64,000 bases of DNA from CAZHFW01 sp964531675 (GCA_964531675.1 CAZHFW010000021.1:1-64000), one strand, 5' to 3'. Counted from the first letter of the stretch, positions 18,307-27,517 are shown. Notes: generated by a model from the letters alone, not told the origin. Made by a program: numbers and translations.

Positions 18307-18996
18307 GTGAGTGAGCCAAGAGTTGCCGACGCATTGGCCGAAGCCGCGGTCGCTGACATCCGCGCCAACATGATCGTGGGTCTGGGAACAGGCAAGACCT
18401 CAAGCCGCGCGATCCTCGCGCTGGCCCACCGCGTCCGCGAGGAAGGCCTCCTGGTTCACTGTGTGCCCACCAGCCACGTCACCGAGACCCTGGCCCGGAG
18501 CCACCGCCTCAACATCCTCGACTTCACCATGGTCGAGCGCGTCGACTACCTCTTTGACGGCGCCGACGAGATCGACCACAAGTTCAACATGCTCAAAGGC
18601 CTGCACGGCGCCATCGCCCGTCAGCGCCTGGTCGCCCGCGTCGCCAAGCGCCGCGTGTACCTCGTCCACCAGAACAAGTTCGTCGAGCAGGTCGGCACCA
18701 AGGCCACCCTCCCCGTCGCGGTCATGTTCTTCGCGCTGGCCGCCATCCGTTCTGAAATGCGCAACCTCGGCCTCTCGGGCGTCGTCCGCCGGGATCTCAA
18801 CGGCGACTACTTCCTGACCGATCACGGCCACGTCATCCTCGACGTCAACATGGCGCACAAGAACCCCTACGAGGTCGCCGACGCCCTCGACCACGTCCCG
18901 GGCGTCGTCGAGCACGGGCTCTTCCTCGACGAGGCCGACGAAGTCCTCATCGAGCAGGCCGATGGCTCCGTGAAGCGCATGCTCCGCCCGGAGTAA
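18307..18996 (+). CDS. rpiA: Ribose-5-phosphate isomerase A
   Basis: Interconverts ribose 5-phosphate and ribulose 5-phosphate in the pentose phosphate pathway. Blocks: MIVGLGTGKTSSRAI (phosphate loop), VPTSHVTETLARSHRL, FDGADEIDHKFNMLKGLHGAI with the catalytic acid region, KFVEQVGTKATLPVAV, and FLTDHGHVILDV. GTG 18307 gives 229 residues, matching the family, and starts at SEPRVADALAEAAVADI. An in-frame ATG at 18277 adds ten residues (MGFFPAKGAI) and cannot be excluded; the sequence before it holds a run of seven T. The long upstream frame to 18193 is not supported. Confidence 0.93.
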   Translation: MSEPRVADALAEAAVADIRANMIVGLGTGKTSSRAILALAHRVREEGLLVHCVPTSHVTETLARSHRLNILDFTMVERVDYLFDGADEIDHKFNMLKGLHGAIARQRLVARVAKRRVYLVHQNKFVEQVGTKATLPVAVMFFALAAIRSEMRNLGLSGVVRRDLNGDYFLTDHGHVILDVNMAHKNPYEVADALDHVPGVVEHGLFLDEADEVLIEQADGSVKRMLRPE

Positions 18997-19093
18997 GCGC
19001 ACGCCCCGTTCTGAGGGGCCAGTTCTGACCTCGGACTCCGTTTTCATCCCGAACGATTCCTGCGCCCGGCGCGCACAATCGCGTCGGACTCAC

Positions 19094-19099
19094 TACGCT
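19094..19099 (+). promoter_or_regulatory. -10-like box TACGCT, 7 nt before the permease start
   Basis: TACGCT ends 7 bases before ATG 19107, with no ribosome-binding site between. Confidence 0.5.
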
Positions 19100-19106
19100 C
19101 AGCGTC

Positions 19107-20132
19107 ATGCCGATTCCCTCGCTCGCGGTCCAGGGCGTGCTCTCGGACATCGTGCCCAGCCCTCCGGTGCTTTTCTTCTTCCTCGGGGCGCTGGCTGCCA
19201 TCGTCAAAAGCAACCTCCGCGTCCCCAAGGCGATCACCAAGCTCCTGTCGCTCTATCTGCTGTGGGCGATCGGGTTCCGAGGCGGCGTCGAGCTGCTCCA
19301 CGGCGGGACCGGCTCAGAGGTCCTCATCAGCCTCGGCCTGGCCATCTTCATGGCCCTGACCACCCCGGTCTACACGTACTTCATCCTCCGCAAGAAGCTC
19401 GATCCGCCCAACGCCGCCGCCCTCAGCGCGACCTACGGCTCGATCTCCGCGGTCACGTTCATGACCGCCTGCACCGTCCTTGATTCCAAGGGCATCATGC
19501 ACGGCGGGCACATGGTCGCGGCCATGGCCCTCATGGAGTCGCCCGCGATCGTGATCGCGGTGCTCCTTCTCAGGCTCACCACCCAGACTTCCCTTCAGCC
19601 CGGGGCCTCGGCCAGCCAGGCCAGCGTCAAGGCCGGCATCCCCTGGGGCAAGCTTCTCCACGAGGCCTTCCTGAACGGCCCCGTCCTGGTCCTGCTGGGC
19701 AGCCTCCTGATCGGAATCGCGACCGGAGACGAGGGATACGCCGCCTTCAAGCCCTTGTGCACTGAGCTCTTCAGCGGCGTCCTGGTTTTCTTCCTGCTCG
19801 ATCTGGGCCTGGTCGCCGCCCGCCGCCTGCGCGCCTTGCGTGAACAGGGCGCCTTCCTCATCGGGTTTGCGATTCTGCTGCCGCTCTTCAACGCGACGCT
19901 CGCGATCGCGATGGCCCGCGTCTGCGGCGTCACGCCAGGCAACGCGGTGCTGCTCGCGGTCCTGGGCGCCTCGGGCAGCTACATCGCGGTCCCCGCCGCC
20001 ATGCGCCTGGTGATCCCGCAGGCCAACCCGGGGCTCTACATCCCCATGTCCCTGGCGGTCACGTTCCCCTTCAACATCGCGGTCGGAATCCCGCTCTACC
20101 TCTGGATCGTGCGCCACATCTGGCACATCTGA
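19107..20132 (+). CDS. Sodium-dependent bicarbonate transporter family permease (SbtA-like)
   Basis: A 341-residue membrane protein of the SbtA/DUF897 permease family, whose cyanobacterial founder takes up bicarbonate with sodium. Visible hallmarks: an opening hydrophobic segment PPVLFFFLGALAAIVKSNLRVPKAITKLLSLYLLWAIGFRGG, then LSATYGSISAVTFMTA, the family-typical half-repeat, and in the second half AVLGASGSYIAVPAAMRLVIPQANPGLYIPMSLAVTFPFNI. About ten membrane helices are evident. No PII-like SbtB gene is adjacent; its 3' end is 10 bp from the convergent anti-sigma-like gene. Transport of bicarbonate here is inferred from the family only. Confidence 0.88.
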   Translation: MPIPSLAVQGVLSDIVPSPPVLFFFLGALAAIVKSNLRVPKAITKLLSLYLLWAIGFRGGVELLHGGTGSEVLISLGLAIFMALTTPVYTYFILRKKLDPPNAAALSATYGSISAVTFMTACTVLDSKGIMHGGHMVAAMALMESPAIVIAVLLLRLTTQTSLQPGASASQASVKAGIPWGKLLHEAFLNGPVLVLLGSLLIGIATGDEGYAAFKPLCTELFSGVLVFFLLDLGLVAARRLRALREQGAFLIGFAILLPLFNATLAIAMARVCGVTPGNAVLLAVLGASGSYIAVPAAMRLVIPQANPGLYIPMSLAVTFPFNIAVGIPLYLWIVRHIWHI

Positions 20133-20142
20133 TTCTGCATGC

Positions 20143-20628
20143 TTACCGCTCGGTCGCGTGCTTGCTGAACAAGTCGAGCCCGCCGAGCATGCGTTTGGAC
20201 CCCTGCGCGAGCTTCTGGGCTTCCTTCTTCAGAGGAGTCGCCGCGATCCGCACGACGTCCTGGGGCTGCCTCGGGAACCCGCGGAGCGTGCTCGAGATCA
20301 CCGCGCTGGCCGAGGGTGTCTGCTCCTGAGGCTTGCCGTCGATCCGGGCCATGAGGCTCGCGCCAATCACCACCGCGACGCACGCCGCCGCCGCGACAAC
20401 CCACCGAGGCACATGACGCCCCGCGGGAAGCACCGCGACAACCGGTCCTCGCTCGGCGGCCCGCAGAGCATCAATAGTCCGTGTTGCAGCCTGCGCATCC
20501 GTCACCGGCTGCTGGCGCAGGGCGTGACCCTGCGCTCGCAGCGCCGCCTCAAGCTCCGGCGCGATCCGCTCCGCGCCGCCCTGCCGCACATCCCCCGCGT
20601 GATTCGTGCTGTCGTTTGCCTCACGCAT
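20143..20628 (-). CDS. Single-pass membrane protein, putative anti-sigma factor
   Basis: A 161-residue protein whose ATG (20628) overlaps the stop of the ECF sigma gene by 8 bp, so the two are translationally coupled. It has a soluble N-terminal half (about 70 residues), one membrane segment (VPRWVVAAAACVAVVIGASL) and a short Lys-rich C-terminal part. That layout, cytoplasmic domain plus one helix next to an ECF sigma gene, is typical of anti-sigma factors. The zinc-binding H-x3-C-x2-C motif of the ZAS class is missing, so the assignment rests on context alone. Confidence 0.6.
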   Translation of the reverse strand: MREANDSTNHAGDVRQGGAERIAPELEAALRAQGHALRQQPVTDAQAATRTIDALRAAERGPVVAVLPAGRHVPRWVVAAAACVAVVIGASLMARIDGKPQEQTPSASAVISSTLRGFPRQPQDVVRIAATPLKKEAQKLAQGSKRMLGGLDLFSKHATER

Positions 20629-21277
20629 GGCACCGCTCCACTCCGGGCTTTCCCGATTTGGCCGCCAGACCTTCCAACCCTGCACAGCCTTCCATCACGG
20701 TCGCGAACTTCTCGGCGCTCGCCAGCTCCTTGGCGAGCCTGGCCCTCCCCCGCATGAGCATCACCCGCACCGACACGCCCGAGCGTTGCAGCACGTGCGC
20801 GATCTCTTCGGGGGACAGGTCCTCAGCATACCGGAGCCACAGCGCCGAACGGGTCTCGGGCCCGAGCACCCGGTCCGCGAGCCCCCACAGATCAACGTCA
20901 CAGGCCGCGACCTTCTCCTGCGCACACGCCGCAGCCGTTGGCATGATGCTCCGCAGCGCCCGTTCGGCGGTCCGAGCATCCCGCAGGTGCGTGGACGCAA
21001 CCCGGGACGCGATCGTGAAGAGCCATGTCGAGAAGCGGGCTCTGCCGCCCGGATCGAACGCGCTGATGCTCCGCCAGGCTCGCAGGAAAGTCTCCTGCGC
21101 CAGGTCCTCGACATCCCCCGCGCCCACGCCGCGCCGCCGGACGAAGTGCTCGACGCGCGTGTGGTACTTCCGCACCAGCCCCTCGAACGCGGACGCATCG
21201 CCCGTCCGGGCGCAATGCGCAGCGGCGGCGTCAAGCACCGCCTCCTGCGCCACGAGCTGTTCAGGGGTGTGGGGCAC
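20621..21277 (-). CDS. ECF-type RNA polymerase sigma factor
   Basis: A 218-residue sigma-70 family protein. Region 2 is SAFEGLVRKYHTRVEHFVRRRGVGAGDVEDLAQETFLRAWRSISAFDP, containing the DxxQETFLRAW core, followed by FSTWLFTIASRVASTHLRDART. Region 4 is LRYAEDLSPEEIAHVLQRSGVSVRVMLMRGRARLAKEL. This places it among extracytoplasmic-function sigma factors. It starts at GTG 21277, 20 bp after the secreted-protein gene, and overlaps the putative anti-sigma gene. The three are likely one transcript. The C-terminal tail past region 4 is about 30 residues and not conserved in pattern. Confidence 0.9.
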   Translation of the reverse strand: MPHTPEQLVAQEAVLDAAAAHCARTGDASAFEGLVRKYHTRVEHFVRRRGVGAGDVEDLAQETFLRAWRSISAFDPGGRARFSTWLFTIASRVASTHLRDARTAERALRSIMPTAAACAQEKVAACDVDLWGLADRVLGPETRSALWLRYAEDLSPEEIAHVLQRSGVSVRVMLMRGRARLAKELASAEKFATVMEGCAGLEGLAAKSGKPGVERCHA

Positions 21278-21297
21278 AGCAGCATCCGGATCCGCGC

Positions 21298-22293
21298 TTA
21301 CTCGGCGTCGTCTTCCTGGTCCTTGTCGTCCTTCTCGCCCTTCTCGTCAGCGTCGTGCCCTTCCAGGACCTCGGCCTGCTTCATCGCCTTGATGACTTCT
21401 TCCGTGGGCCAGGCGGCGTTGATGATCAGCGCCGTGTCCTTGGTTTCGATCTTGACCGCGTTGAGCACCTTGATGATCTCGCCCATCTCGGGGTTCTGGC
21501 CGCCGGCCAGACGAGCAAACGCCATCAGGCCATCGACGACCTGCCGCATATCCGTGGCGGTCTTGGCGTCGGCGAACTCCGCGTCCATGGTCGCGTAGAC
21601 CGTCGCGTCCTTCTCTCCGACCTCGAACCAGCCGGAGCGCAGCGCCTTGAACATCGCCGAGGCGTTCTCGTCGTCGCTCTCGCGGATCGCCTCCGGGATC
21701 ACCCGCGCCTCGATGTACAGGATCGCGCCGGGGCCGGGCCCGCCGGGATTGGCGAGAGGCTTGCCCTTGCCCGCCGCCGCGACTGCCGCGGAGATCGGGG
21801 CCCAGTCGCTCGCAAGGTAGACCAGGCGAGTCTGTTCGCCCTTGCCCGGGCGGACGACGCCGTAGCGACGCTCCCCGTTGTCATCCCAGGAGAGCATCTC
21901 CACGCCATCGACGTTCATGGCCTTGGAGTTGGGTTCGGTCTTGAGGTGATCCCAGAGCTTGTCTACCGCCGCGGTTGCTTCGACGAGCAGCACGCCGTCC
22001 TTGTCGTCGTCCTTCCCGGTGCCGAAGACCGTGATGCCCTTGAGGTCCTTGAGCGGATCGATGCCGAAGGCCTTGAGATCCTTCATCCCGCCTTCGTCGA
22101 GATTCCCCGCGTCTTTGAGGATGCCCTGCGCGACCTTGCCGTTGATCGCGGCCTCGACATTGATGTGGGCCACCCAGCCCGAGCTCTCGGGCACGAGGGT
22201 GCGATCAAGCGGCCCGCCCCAGGCCGCCAGCCCGATCAGAACCGAGGGAGTAACGCAGAAAGCGATGCGACGCAGGCTGTGATTCCGACGCAT
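21298..22293 (-). CDS. Exported protein of unknown function, first gene of the ECF sigma operon
   Basis: A 331-residue exported protein. ATG 22293 is chosen because AAGGAGA lies just upstream and the signal peptide (RRIAFCVTPSVLIGLAAWGGP) follows immediately; the frame extends further but without support. The mature part is mixed alpha/beta with no motif I can name, and contains a segment resembling a periplasmic beta-barrel-free domain (SSGWVAHINVEAAINGKVAQGILKDAG). It ends in an extremely acidic tail (EGHDADEKGEKDDKDQEDDAE). Cotranscription with the sigma factor makes it either a regulator or a target of that sigma factor. This is inference from order only. Confidence 0.72.
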   Translation of the reverse strand: MRRNHSLRRIAFCVTPSVLIGLAAWGGPLDRTLVPESSGWVAHINVEAAINGKVAQGILKDAGNLDEGGMKDLKAFGIDPLKDLKGITVFGTGKDDDKDGVLLVEATAAVDKLWDHLKTEPNSKAMNVDGVEMLSWDDNGERRYGVVRPGKGEQTRLVYLASDWAPISAAVAAAGKGKPLANPGGPGPGAILYIEARVIPEAIRESDDENASAMFKALRSGWFEVGEKDATVYATMDAEFADAKTATDMRQVVDGLMAFARLAGGQNPEMGEIIKVLNAVKIETKDTALIINAAWPTEEVIKAMKQAEVLEGHDADEKGEKDDKDQEDDAE

Positions 22294-22392
22294 GAGAGTC
22301 TCCTTGGGGATCGCAAGGCGGCGCTTCCGCCCATCGCTCTGTGACACGCGGAACGACGTCTGTCGTTACACCTCTTTCCCGCCTCGCGCAAG

Positions 22393-22425
22393 AAAAATCC
22401 CGGACGGGCCTGTGCCGTCCGGGAT
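22393..22425 (-). terminator. Rho-independent terminator of icd
   Basis: Read on the minus strand: ATCCCGGACGG, 7-base loop, CCGTCCGGGAT, then TTTTTC. A perfect 11-bp stem, about 50 bp after the icd stop. Confidence 0.93.
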
Positions 22426-22476
22426 CTGTTCGATGTTTCCGCTTGGACCGACCGGGGCTTCTTGGCGCTGGGCGGC

Positions 22477-23964
22477 TTACTGGCCCTGGGCCATCGAGTA
22501 GCCCTTCACGCCGTCGAAGATCCGCAGCAGCTCGTAGGAGCAGACCGTGAAGCTCTCGGCGATCTTGTCGAGCAGGGCGATGCAGCGCGACTGGCCGAAG
22601 GTCCCCGGCGCGGTCCCTTCCTTGAGCTCGAAGCGGACGCGGTAGTAGTCGACGCACTCGGTGTACACGCTGCCCGTCGGCCAGATCTGCGTGCCGCGGT
22701 TGCTGATGAGCGTGAGCTTGAAGGGCGTGTCCGCCGAAGCCCGCATCATCTCCTCCGCGACCGCCGCCGGGCTCAGGGGCGAGTCCAGGTAGATATCGCA
22801 GCCGATGACGTGCGTCACGATGTTCTTGAAGGTGCGGATGACCTGCTGACCCGTGGGCCTGGGCGGGCGGTGGAACACGTGCTCGCCCGCGTCGGCGGGA
22901 ACGTCAACCGCGGGCACCGTCGTGGGCTTGGTGCCCAGGCGATCGATGATCGCGCGGGTGAACTCCTTGGTCCCGACCGGAGGCTTGCTCTTGTCGCCGA
23001 AGTCCGCGGTGTGCACGCCCGACTCGAGCGTCGCCAGCAGCGCGTTCTCGAGATGGGCTGCCTCGCGGAACATGCCCAGGTGGCGCAGCATCATGAGGCC
23101 CGAGAGGATCAGCGAGGTGGGATTGGCCAGGCCCTTGCCCGCGATGTCGGGCGCGGTCCCGTGCACCGCTTCGAAGATGCTGATGTGATTGCCGATGTTC
23201 GCCGAGGGCGCAAAGCCCAGGCCGCCGACCAGGCCCGCCGCCAGATCGCTGACGATGTCGCCTTGCAGGTTGGGCAGCACGATCATCTGGTACTGCTGGG
23301 GCTTGAGCACCAGGTTCATGCACAAAGCGTCGACGATGACGTCGCCCGTCTGGATCTCGGGGAAGTCGCGCGCCGTGGTCTTGAAGCGCTCCAGGAAGAT
23401 GCCGTCGGTCATCTTCATGATGTTGGCCTTGTGGCCGCAGTGCACGAGCTTGACGCCGAGCTTGCGCGCCGTCTGCAACGCGAAGCGGTGCACCTGATCC
23501 GACCCGGGGGCCGAGATGAGGCGCTTGCACTGGATCATGTCATTGGTGAGCCGGTGCTCGACGCCGCCGTAGGTGTCCTCGATGTTCTCGCGGACGATCG
23601 ACATGTCGATGCGGACGCCGGCCTTGGAGTAGACGGTCTCCACGCCCGGGAGGGTCTTGAAGGTCCGGAAGTTCGCATACGCGTTCCAGAGCTTGCGCGC
23701 GGTCACGTTGATCGACTTGCCGCCCCCGCCCTTGGGAGTCTCCATCGGACCCTTGAAGAGCGTGCCCGCGTCCTCGACAGCGCGGATCGCCTCGTCGGTC
23801 ATGCCGCGCGAGTTGCCCTTGTCGAAGACCGACTTGCCCATCTCGACGTGGACGAAGTCGGCATGCTGGTGGACGCCCGCCGCTCGGAAGAGCTCGATCG
23901 TGGCGTCCATGATCTCCGGCCCAATTCCATCACCCGGCGCGAGCGCAATCTTCAAACGAGCCAT
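22477..23964 (-). CDS. icd: Isocitrate dehydrogenase, Thermus/Rickettsia type with C-terminal extension
   Basis: Oxidative decarboxylation of isocitrate to 2-oxoglutarate in the TCA cycle. It has 495 residues. The N-terminal catalytic core holds LAPGDGIGPEIMDATIELFRAAG, NVTARKLWNAYANFRTFKTLPGVET, VRENIEDTYGGVEHRLT, NIMKMTDGIF, VDALCMNLVLKPQQYQMIVLPNLQGDIVSDLAAGLVGGLGFAPSANIG and FEAVHGTAPDIAGKGLANPTSLILS. After about residue 340 there is a long C-terminal domain, the arrangement known from the Thermus thermophilus and rickettsial enzymes. The start ATG 23964 follows AGGAGTATTCG. Coenzyme preference is not decided here. Own terminator downstream, so probably monocistronic. Confidence 0.9.
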   Translation of the reverse strand: MARLKIALAPGDGIGPEIMDATIELFRAAGVHQHADFVHVEMGKSVFDKGNSRGMTDEAIRAVEDAGTLFKGPMETPKGGGGKSINVTARKLWNAYANFRTFKTLPGVETVYSKAGVRIDMSIVRENIEDTYGGVEHRLTNDMIQCKRLISAPGSDQVHRFALQTARKLGVKLVHCGHKANIMKMTDGIFLERFKTTARDFPEIQTGDVIVDALCMNLVLKPQQYQMIVLPNLQGDIVSDLAAGLVGGLGFAPSANIGNHISIFEAVHGTAPDIAGKGLANPTSLILSGLMMLRHLGMFREAAHLENALLATLESGVHTADFGDKSKPPVGTKEFTRAIIDRLGTKPTTVPAVDVPADAGEHVFHRPPRPTGQQVIRTFKNIVTHVIGCDIYLDSPLSPAAVAEEMMRASADTPFKLTLISNRGTQIWPTGSVYTECVDYYRVRFELKEGTAPGTFGQSRCIALLDKIAESFTVCSYELLRIFDGVKGYSMAQGQ

Positions 23965-24198
23965 CGAATACTCCTGTATCTTCGCTGTCGGAGCGTTCTT
24001 TTCGGACCACGCAACTTGTCGCCCATCCCATACCCCGGGATTCGGCCGCCAAGCATAGGGCCACCCGCGCGCCCAACCCACCGGCGCCGCTGGGCCGCGT
24101 CATCGCGGACCTTTTCCTCGGGATGTCTCCTGCATGCAGCACGCCGCGCCGTCCTTCGGACGCGGGGTCGGCGTGTCATCGCCTGTCAGATCTTGCGC

Positions 24199-25188
24199 TC
24201 AGGCTTCGCGCGAGGCCCGCACCAGGCGGTCCAGAATCGCCCGCCAGATCGTCGCGTCCGCCGACTTCCCGCTGAACACCGGGGATTCCACCACGATCAC
24301 CGCGGCCCCGCGACCATCCGCCTCGCGCAGCGCCTCATACAGCAGCTTCGCATACCCGCGTGCATCCACCGGCATCGTGATCGCATCGTGCCCGCCCACG
24401 CTCCGCTTGCCGTGCGTCAGGACCACCGCCCGGCGTCCGGCGCCCGCCTCCGACGCCAGCACGCCGTCAATCTCGTGCGCCGCGCACAACACCGTCCTCG
24501 TGCTCGGCGCGTAATGACGGCTCAGCAGCCCCGGGCTCTTGAGCGGCGCATCCAGATCCACGCTCGCTTCAGGCGTCAGCACCTCGCGCCCCAGCACGCG
24601 TCCGAGCTCTTCCGCGCTGATCAGGCCGGGTCGCAGGACGCGCGGGATCGTGTCGGTCAGATCCACGACCGTCGACTCGATGCCCCCGGTGCACGCGCCG
24701 CCGTCGAGCACCAGCACGTCCTCTTCCGTGAACGAGCCCCGCACGTGCTCGGCCCGCGTGGGCGAAATCCCGCCCGAGGGATTGGCGCTGGGTCCGACCA
24801 GTGGCTTTCCGAACTTCGCGATCAGCTCCAGCGTGAGCTTGTGGTCGGGACAGCGCACCGCCACGGTGCCCGCGCCCGCGGTCACGATGTCCGGGATGAG
24901 CGCCGCCTTCATCAGCACGATCGAGAGCGGCCCGGGCCAGAACGCCCGCGCGAGCTTCTCCGCGTCATCCGTCCACGCCGAGACGCACCGGCGCGCCATC
25001 GTCGTATCGCTCACGTGCACGATCAGCGGATTCCGCGCAGGCCTTCCCTTGATGGCGTACACACGCTCCACCGCGTCGGCCCGCGTCGCGTCGGCGCCGA
25101 GCCCGTACACCGTTTCGGTCGGGAACGCGACCAGACGGCCCTGGGTGAGCCTCTCAACCGCCCGCGAGATGTGATCGCCGCTGTTCAT
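24199..25188 (-). CDS. Threonylcarbamoyl-AMP synthase (Sua5/YwlC type)
   Basis: Makes L-threonylcarbamoyl-AMP from Thr, bicarbonate and ATP for the t6A modification at tRNA position 37. The catalytic domain carries GRLVAFPTETVYGLGADATRADAVERVYAIKGRPARNPLIVH, AFWPGPLSIVL, VAVRCPDHKLTLELI, GPSANPSGGISPTRAEHV and STVVDLT. With 329 residues it includes the C-terminal Sua5 domain (RPGLISAEELGRVLG... LLSRHYAPST, GRGAAVIVVESPVFSG), so it is the long form rather than short TsaC. It stands 66 bp after tolC on the same strand, with an 18-bp palindrome between them. Confidence 0.93.
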   Translation of the reverse strand: MNSGDHISRAVERLTQGRLVAFPTETVYGLGADATRADAVERVYAIKGRPARNPLIVHVSDTTMARRCVSAWTDDAEKLARAFWPGPLSIVLMKAALIPDIVTAGAGTVAVRCPDHKLTLELIAKFGKPLVGPSANPSGGISPTRAEHVRGSFTEEDVLVLDGGACTGGIESTVVDLTDTIPRVLRPGLISAEELGRVLGREVLTPEASVDLDAPLKSPGLLSRHYAPSTRTVLCAAHEIDGVLASEAGAGRRAVVLTHGKRSVGGHDAITMPVDARGYAKLLYEALREADGRGAAVIVVESPVFSGKSADATIWRAILDRLVRASREA

Positions 25189-25229
25189 GGCTCAACCTGG
25201 GAGTCGTGCCGACACGCCGGATTGTTGCC

Positions 25230-25247
25230 GCCCGCGGATCCGCGGGC
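25230..25247. repeat. 18-bp perfect palindrome between the TolC-like and Sua5 genes
   Basis: GCCCGCGGATCCGCGGGC is a perfect palindrome with no loop and no adjacent T-run. It is weak evidence for a terminator and could be a protein-binding site. Confidence 0.4.
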
Positions 25248-25254
25248 CTGACGC

Positions 25255-27288
25255 TTACTTTCCGCCCGGAGCAGGCGCGGGCGAAGCCGCGGGCGTTCCC
25301 GCCGGGCTCGCCGCGGGGGTCCCAGCTGGCGCCGCTCCCGACGCTGCTCCAGATGTGGACTCGGGCGTGGAGGCCGGAGTCGCAGCCGGGCCCGCAGCCG
25401 GAGTCGAGGCGGGCGCGGGCTCGGGCGTGATCATCTTGGCCGCGTCGATCCGCGTCGTGATGTCCCCGCCGTTGCGGAGCGCTTCCTCCGGCGTGGGCAC
25501 CACGAACTCGATCTGGTTGCGTTCGAGCGTCGAGCCCATCGCCGCGGCAAGCTCCGCGATCGCGGTGTTGTAATCCGCCAGCGCCTGGATCTCTTCGCGC
25601 TCGGCCTGGGCCAGAGACTCCTGGCGGTTGAACTCCAGGTCGAGGCGCTCGACGGTGTACCGGCCGATCGTCTGCTTCTCGACCTCCAGCGCGCGGAGCA
25701 CTTCGGTCGCCGCGAACCGGCTCGTCCGCGTCTGCTCGATCAGGCGGTAGTTGGTCGTGACGTTGTTGAGCGAGTTCTTCACCTCCAGCAGGACCTGCTG
25801 GATCGTGTTGCGATAGCTCACCACCGCCTGCATGCGTTCCAGACGCCGCTTGCGGTAGTCCGCTTCCGCCCGGCGGTTGCCGATGGGCTGTTCGAACACC
25901 AGCCCGACCAGGTAGTTCACGTACGACCCGTCGAAGACGTACTCGTACGTGCTGCCGATGTAGTCATCCAGCGCCGACCACTTGGTCTGGAGCCGCAGAT
26001 CGAGCTGGGGGAGCCTGGCGCGGTCCGCGACCGTCTGGCGGATGCTCGTGTCGTCGATCGACAGGATCGCCTGCTGCACCTCGGGGCGGTTGGTCACCGC
26101 CTTCTCGACCGAATCGAGCATGCTGAACGTCACAGGCTCGTCGATCGCCGAGTCCGCGGGGACCAAAAGGATCTCCGAACCGAGCGGGATCGAGGGATCG
26201 TTCATGAGCGACTTGAGCTTGTCGCTCTGATTCCGCAGCACCGTCTGGGCGCGGTACACGTCGGCCTTGCGGCGTTCCACGCGGGCCACCGCGTCGGCGA
26301 TCTGCGCCGGCGTCGCGTCGAGCTTCTCGCGCGACTTGAGCTGATCGCGCACCTTCTCGCCGCGCTCGAGCAGACGCTGGAGAATGAGCAGATCGCGGTG
26401 CGCCTGCGTCAGCCTCCAATAGGTCCGCTCCGCTTCCGTCACGTCCCGGATGAGCTCGCGCTTCAGATCGGCGATCTTGCTGCGCTCGGCGTTGCGGTTG
26501 ATGCGGATCTGCGCCTGCGAGACTTCGGACCCGAAGTTGCGGAGCAGGGGCTGGTCGTACTGGACCGTGACGCCGAGCAATCCCGCGGGGTTGGGCGTCT
26601 GCCCGCCGCCGTTGATCGTCTGGTTGTCGGTGTACGTGAGTTCCTGCTGGATCGTGAACTGCCCGCCGGTCGCGAGCTGGCGCTTCAGGCCGGTCGTTGA
26701 AGACACGAGCTGGAACTGATCGAAGCGGTTTCCGCTCGGGACGCCTCCGACCAGCGGGCGCGTGCGCGGCTCATCCGCGTCGTTCCAGTTGAAGTTGCTG
26801 AAGAGCGTCCAGTCGAACGCCGCCTCCGCCGCCACCACGTCCGCTTCGCTCACCGCCGGCGCGAGCCTGGCGAACTGCAGCGCGATGTTGTGCTGGACCG
26901 TCGTACGCACCACGCGCTCGAGGCTCACCGCGACGGAGGTGGTGGGGATGCCGTGCAGGTCATCGCCCATCACGATCGCCCGAGGGTCGTAGGACTCCGG
27001 GCCCGCCATCTTGTGCAGCTCGGGCAGCACGCGATCGGAGAGTCCCAGGCGCGAAACGCCCGGCTCACGCTGCGTCGTCAGCGGATTGGGATATTGCTCC
27101 GACTCCCGGAGCTCTCGCTTGGCGGACTCCACGACCGACTTGCGCAGGTCGCGCTCGGTCTCCACCGCCATCGGGCTCATGCACCCGGCAAGCCCCGCGG
27201 ACAGGGCCAGCGCCAGGGTGAATCCGGGGATGCTCCGCAGGACCCACTGGCCCTGCGATTGGGGGGTCGGTCGGGACTTGGTCGTCAT
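25255..27288 (-). CDS. TolC-family outer membrane efflux protein (lipoprotein)
   Basis: A 677-residue outer membrane channel of the TolC/OMF type used in export or efflux. The signal ends in a lipobox (ALSAGLAGC, Cys36), so it is likely lipid-anchored. Two OMF repeats with long coiled-coil helices are evident (EAERTYWRLTQAHRDLLILQRLLERGEKVRDQLKSREKLDATPAQIADAVARVERRKADVYRAQ; NRRAEADYRKRRLERMQAVVSYRNTIQQVLLEVKNSLNNVTTNYRLIEQTR). The C-terminus is a low-complexity Ala/Pro/Thr tail of about 60 residues. No inner-membrane pump or adaptor gene is next to it; Sua5 follows on the same strand. Confidence 0.86.
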   Translation of the reverse strand: MTTKSRPTPQSQGQWVLRSIPGFTLALALSAGLAGCMSPMAVETERDLRKSVVESAKRELRESEQYPNPLTTQREPGVSRLGLSDRVLPELHKMAGPESYDPRAIVMGDDLHGIPTTSVAVSLERVVRTTVQHNIALQFARLAPAVSEADVVAAEAAFDWTLFSNFNWNDADEPRTRPLVGGVPSGNRFDQFQLVSSTTGLKRQLATGGQFTIQQELTYTDNQTINGGGQTPNPAGLLGVTVQYDQPLLRNFGSEVSQAQIRINRNAERSKIADLKRELIRDVTEAERTYWRLTQAHRDLLILQRLLERGEKVRDQLKSREKLDATPAQIADAVARVERRKADVYRAQTVLRNQSDKLKSLMNDPSIPLGSEILLVPADSAIDEPVTFSMLDSVEKAVTNRPEVQQAILSIDDTSIRQTVADRARLPQLDLRLQTKWSALDDYIGSTYEYVFDGSYVNYLVGLVFEQPIGNRRAEADYRKRRLERMQAVVSYRNTIQQVLLEVKNSLNNVTTNYRLIEQTRTSRFAATEVLRALEVEKQTIGRYTVERLDLEFNRQESLAQAEREEIQALADYNTAIAELAAAMGSTLERNQIEFVVPTPEEALRNGGDITTRIDAAKMITPEPAPASTPAAGPAATPASTPESTSGAASGAAPAGTPAASPAGTPAASPAPAPGGK

Positions 27289-27517
27289 GGTCAGCGTCGT
27301 TCCAGGCCTCGCCCGGGCGGGAGGGGCCCGCCAGGCTTCAGGATCGAAGGCTAGCTTACACTTCCCAGTCGCGGTGGGCGGGTTTCCGGACCCAAACTCC
27401 TCGACAGCCCGATATGAAGAATGGTCGCTGCCCCGCTTGGCACGATCCTGACTTCAACGTCCGAATAACAGTCGGCGCCACCCTCAACCCGGCCGCCGAG
27501 CGCAAGGAGCTTGTCCG

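Noticed and set aside
22462..25251. 929-residue open frame antisense to icd and Sua5
   Set aside because: Sense genes have full family signatures and ribosome-binding sites; this frame is Arg/Ala/His-rich shadow sequence.
27440..27470. Second sigma-54-like site, TTGGCACGATCC, before the SH3-like gene
   Set aside because: The downstream TGAC does not give a GC at 10 bases from GG, so the invariant -12 element is missing.
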